Both the position numbers and the translations under genes were made by a program. Of a DNA stretch of 64,000 bases, positions 61,290-64,000 are shown piece after piece; the first letter of the stretch is position 1, and each line of letters opens with the position of its first letter. The notes under the pieces were generated by a model, which ran no database searches, was not told where the DNA came from, and was given only the letters and a program-made list of their open reading frames with translations. The stretch is from Leptospira terpstrae serovar Hualin str. LT 11-33 = ATCC 700639. GTDB taxonomy: Bacteria; Spirochaetota; Leptospiria; Leptospirales; Leptospiraceae. The stretch spans positions 124,001 through 188,000 of the forward strand of contig NZ_AOGW02000009.1 of assembly GCF_000332495.1 (NCBI RefSeq), in the 5' to 3' direction.

Positions 61290-61425
61290 TGGATTGTCTA
61301 TCCGAAATGTGTGTGGAATTAGGATTTTATAAAATTAGTCTGAATTAGATTTTTTTTACAACCAACCAGATCAAAAACGAACCAGTCTTTTTGAAGGCCA
61401 TCAAAATTGATAAAAGGATACTCAA

Positions 61426-61779
61426 ATGAAAAATCTATCGTACATCATTCTGGACGGAAATCTAACTGCTGATCCAGAAGAAAAAACAATTGCCGGAGGT
61501 AAAACTTTGGCAAATTTCACAGTTGCTGTCAACCACACATCTAACAACCAAGAAGGGAAAGACAAGGAAGAAGTTTCTTTCTTTGAAGTAGAAGCCTGGG
61601 AAAAACTAGGTGAAAACTGTGTAGAATTCCTAAGAAAAGGAAGCAAAGTTACTGTGATGGGAAACTTAAAACAGAACCGTTGGAAAACTTCGGAGGGTGA
61701 AAACAAATCCAAATTTCGAGTGATTGCTTCTACTGTTCGATTTGATAGCATTCGAAAGAAAGAGGAAAAGGTCGCTTAG
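61426..61779 (+). CDS. ssb: Single-stranded DNA-binding protein
   Basis: A 117-residue OB-fold protein: LDGNLTADPEEKTIAGGKTL, ANFTVAVNHTSN, EAWEKLGENCVEFLRKG. It is short and ends in EEKVA, lacking the acidic DDxPF tip used by most bacterial SSBs to recruit partners. It binds ssDNA in replication and repair. AAAGGA lies about 8 bp before ATG. Followed by a strong terminator. Confidence 0.9.
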   Translation: MKNLSYIILDGNLTADPEEKTIAGGKTLANFTVAVNHTSNNQEGKDKEEVSFFEVEAWEKLGENCVEFLRKGSKVTVMGNLKQNRWKTSEGENKSKFRVIASTVRFDSIRKKEEKVA

Positions 61780-61786
61780 GAATTCC

Positions 61787-61824
61787 ATAGCGGGTGTTTG
61801 GATTTTCTGCACCCGCTATTTTTT
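61787..61824 (+). terminator. Rho-independent terminator of ssb
   Basis: ATAGCGGGTG (61787-61796) and CACCCGCTAT (61810-61819) form a perfect 10-bp stem with a 13-nt loop, followed by TTTTTT. It begins 8 bp after the ssb stop. The opposite strand has no U-run here, so it serves ssb. Confidence 0.88.
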
Positions 61825-61825
61825 G

Positions 61826-62896
61826 TTATGGGGTGGGAATACTTCTCTTTTTGTGTTTAGAATGAGTTGGGGAATCAAAAATAGAATGGTGATCATTATC
61901 TGATTTTGAATTTTCCCCGGATTCGTCGGTTAGTTTTTTTTCATCATTACGATCTTCTTGTGATGATTGTTTCCCGTTTTTGTTAACAGATAAAATGCGA
62001 AAGTATCTTGGTGAAGAAACCAAATTCCATTCTCTAAACAGAAACTTTGTAAATCCATGTTTTGGTCCAAACACTCCATTGGTGGTTTCTATTTTGGATT
62101 TGATGTTTGTTTTGTAATCCGATTGTTCTGTCTGAGTTAAGTTGGGAAACTGTGCTACTTCCCCATCTACATAACGATTTCGCAAAATATCCAATTCTCT
62201 TCGGTTCCGCCCGGTGACATCCTCAAAAAACCTCTGTTTGGCGCCATAACAGTTTCCTCCGTAGGATTCGCAGTTGGGTTCTAGATGAGGATTTACATAG
62301 GTGAGTTCTAGGTAGATGTTTATATATTCGCCTGGATTTGGGACTTTGCCGTCTTGGATTTCCAATACTTGTGGGACTGTATCTCTATCTGTGTACTGTC
62401 TTTCAATTGCTTCCCGTGAAATTTTGGTTTCGGGAGTGGTGCTATTTACTTTTACAGGTTTTTTGGACTCACCAACAATCACTTTGTTTCGCATGACTTC
62501 TGTTTTAGTTTCCAAAATTTCGTAGGCTTGGAAGTTTACAGGTTGTTTGGCGATGATTTCCCCTTTTTGGTTTAACACAATGATATGATGGTCTAAAATA
62601 GTTCCTGCAATGATTTCTTCTATAATGCTAATTCCTGCATCTTCAAAAAATAAATCCAATTGGATGAAAGGAATTTTGTTTTCTGAATACTCAACGCTGA
62701 CACCTGGCTCCTGGGCCAAAGGTTTTTTTCCGTCCTTGGAATCGGTATGTACTGCTTCCGATTTTGTAATCATCTTGATACGGTTGAGATTGATTTGTTC
62801 TGAATGAGTAGGGAAGGTAGGGGTGATCACCTGTTGCGGAGTTTCGCATCCGATAGAGAGAAATAACAGGAAAGAAGCCAAATATAAGCGGTTCAT
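61826..62896 (-). CDS. Lipoprotein, unknown function
   Basis: About 356 residues from ATG 62896 with signal ending SIGCETP (lipid Cys). Central part includes VLEIQDGKVPNPGEYINIYLE (one beta-rich unit) and a Cys pair CESYGGNC. The C-terminal 60 residues are Lys/Asp/Ser-rich and probably disordered. No family recognised. A longer frame to 62941 is unlikely. Downstream of the DUF3332 gene on the same strand. Confidence 0.7.
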   Translation of the reverse strand: MNRLYLASFLLFLSIGCETPQQVITPTFPTHSEQINLNRIKMITKSEAVHTDSKDGKKPLAQEPGVSVEYSENKIPFIQLDLFFEDAGISIIEEIIAGTILDHHIIVLNQKGEIIAKQPVNFQAYEILETKTEVMRNKVIVGESKKPVKVNSTTPETKISREAIERQYTDRDTVPQVLEIQDGKVPNPGEYINIYLELTYVNPHLEPNCESYGGNCYGAKQRFFEDVTGRNRRELDILRNRYVDGEVAQFPNLTQTEQSDYKTNIKSKIETTNGVFGPKHGFTKFLFREWNLVSSPRYFRILSVNKNGKQSSQEDRNDEKKLTDESGENSKSDNDHHSIFDSPTHSKHKKRSIPTP

Positions 62897-62949
62897 ATAG
62901 TTTAAGTATCGGTCATAGATTGCCCCTAAAATTAGGGGCAATGTTGAAG

Positions 62950-63456
62950 TTAAATGTGTTTTATGTCAGCTGGAGGGAGGATCGGTCCGCTAGTTTGGAG
63001 GATTTCCACATACTTTCCATTGATCATACGGAATGCTTTTTCCGGTTTTTCTTTTAGGAAGTAAACAGGTTCAATCCCTTTTTGTGTAGGCGCTTCTAAT
63101 TTCAAAACCTTACCCCATTCAGTATAAGTAAGAGTAATGGTTTGGCCATCTTGTTTGAATTCTTTAACTAACTTTCCATCAAAATCATATTCAGCCATTG
63201 CGATTGGATTTCTATCAGTCCAAAACTCAATTAGGTTGAAAATAAAGATGTCTAAAAAACTTCCAATTCCATAAGCAAAGTATAGTGGGAAGATCATTAA
63301 AAGGGAACGAAAGAAACTTGCGAGTTTACCAGATCCAATTTGGATATTTCCGTTAAAGGAGTATACTGCTTTGATCGCACCAAATTTTCCAAAACAATTG
63401 GAAAGTAAGCCAATGGACAAAAGTCCCACGAGAGCTGTTTTTAATTTTTTTTTCAT
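62950..63456 (-). CDS. DUF3332 family lipoprotein
   Basis: A 168-residue protein with signal ending LLSNCFGKF (lipid Cys about 21). The DUF3332 pattern is clear: FGAIKAVYSFN, then a hydrophobic pair SLLMIFPLYFAYGIGSFLDIFIFNLIEFWT and a short beta domain with TYTEWGKVLKLEAP. The full hydrophobic run is described in pieces. Function unknown. AGAGGTAA-type ribosome site near ATG. Confidence 0.85.
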   Translation of the reverse strand: MKKKLKTALVGLLSIGLLSNCFGKFGAIKAVYSFNGNIQIGSGKLASFFRSLLMIFPLYFAYGIGSFLDIFIFNLIEFWTDRNPIAMAEYDFDGKLVKEFKQDGQTITLTYTEWGKVLKLEAPTQKGIEPVYFLKEKPEKAFRMINGKYVEILQTSGPILPPADIKHI

Positions 63457-63586
63457 TATTTACCTCTTAGTTTTTAGCTAGAAAACTAGAGGTATATCAT
63501 AGGCGATTCTGCAATCATCTGCAAGCCGAAATGATTGACAGACATATTTTTTCAAAGAGCCTGGTCTGAATAGAAGGCAAATCCCA

Positions 63587-64000
63587 TTGATCTTTTCCGA
63601 TTTTGAATACTTTGTCTTCTTTCTCTTTGTTTTTTTTACGGTTTGGTACGTATTCCCTACTATTTTTTCGAATCAATCGAGAGAAACTCGCATATTACAT
63701 GTATTCCTACTCATCAGTAGTTATTTTTTTTACATGTCTTGGGATTATCGCTTTGGTGCACTTATCCTTCTTTCCACAGCCATTGACTATTATGTAGGAC
63801 TGAAACTCAGCTCTGAGAACAGAGAAAAGGTGAGATACTACCTCTTACTTTTTAGTTTGATTACCAATCTTGTTTTTATTTTGGGATTTTTTAAATACTA
63901 TAATTTTCTTGTGACTTCGATTAACACTGTCACCAATCCAATGTTTGGTGCAGATGCATTTCCTGTTCTTAAAATCATTCTTCCCGCAGGTATTTCCTTT
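63587..64000 (+). CDS. MBOAT family O-acyltransferase, 3'-truncated
   Basis: The frame starting at TTG 63587 runs open to the window edge (138 codons). It reads L-IFSDFEYFVFFLF at the start, then YFFYMSWDYRFGALI, STAIDYYVGLKL and FFKYYNFLVTS, the N-terminal pattern of AlgI-type MBOAT acyltransferases. AGAAGG lies about 9 bp upstream. These enzymes acylate polysaccharides or lipids in the membrane. An ATG-based frame at 63603 is an artefact in another phase. Divergent from the DUF3332 gene. Confidence 0.83.
   Translation, partial: MIFSDFEYFVFFLFVFFTVWYVFPTIFSNQSRETRILHVFLLISSYFFYMSWDYRFGALILLSTAIDYYVGLKLSSENREKVRYYLLLFSLITNLVFILGFFKYYNFLVTSINTVTNPMFGADAFPVLKIILPAGISF

Noticed and set aside
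63603..63797. 64-codon plus-strand frame
   Set aside because: Out of phase with the clear MBOAT frame that starts at TTG 63587 and continues to the window edge.
1..64000. tRNA, rRNA or CRISPR loci
   Set aside because: No cloverleaf with CCA-type arms, rRNA signature or regularly spaced short repeats was noticed.

Overview
The window is about 37-39% GC, densely coded and spirochaetal in character. It has many lipoproteins with relaxed lipoboxes (Cys after Leu/Phe/Ser/Asn-rich ends), several 7TMR-DISM receptors, families of large surface lipoproteins, MBOAT and DUF1304/DUF1761/DUF1993/DUF3332/DUF5329 genes, and a short SSB. I infer a Leptospira, possibly a saprophytic one. The species cannot be fixed from the sequence alone. 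I see no tRNA, rRNA, CRISPR array, insertion sequence or phage gene.

Layout. (1) 1-2720, plus strand: a copper-type cluster of a NosD-like beta-helix protein (cut at the window edge), a small membrane protein, a two-domain multicopper oxidase and a SCO1/SenC lipoprotein. (2) 2698-13198, minus strand: SpoIIE-type phosphatase, LytTR response regulator, then (after a recognisable promoter) three small lipoproteins, a TonB-dependent receptor, a Cys-rich lipoprotein, ExbB, ExbD, TonB and a LytS-type 7TM kinase. It reads as one dedicated outer-membrane uptake system bracketed by its own signalling proteins. (3) 13291-16490: OxyR, AhpC and AhpF, a peroxide defence unit with a promoter/operator and an intergenic hairpin; a soluble hybrid kinase overlaps it from the other strand. 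(4) 19480-28365: alpha-2-macroglobulin lipoprotein, PBP1C and a sulfatase/LtaS-like membrane enzyme in overlapping frames. (5) 28362-39151: TetR/DUF5329 pair, three paralogous beta-propeller lipoproteins, a divergent AraC/NmrA pair, and an ECF sigma factor coupled to DUF1304. (6) 39206-42299: glycogen synthase divergent from ATP-dependent PEP carboxykinase. (7) 42423-54144: AraC regulator, envelope proteins, RDD, TPM/zinc-ribbon protein, EamA transporter, and three related Ig-like lipoproteins, two of which share an almost identical 200-bp leader. (8) 54414-64000: ethanolamine-type permease, 7TM adenylate cyclase, membrane-anchored GltB-like enzyme, PAS kinase/response regulator pair, SSB, two lipoproteins, and the start of an MBOAT acyltransferase with a TTG start.

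Three proteins share the same 7TM-DISM receptor plan but end in different outputs (LytS kinase, PP2C phosphatase, adenylate cyclase). The most promising candidates for a new system are the bracketed TonB island, the A2M/PBP1C/sulfatase operon and the copper cluster. All functional calls come from reading motifs and family resemblance; no searches were run.
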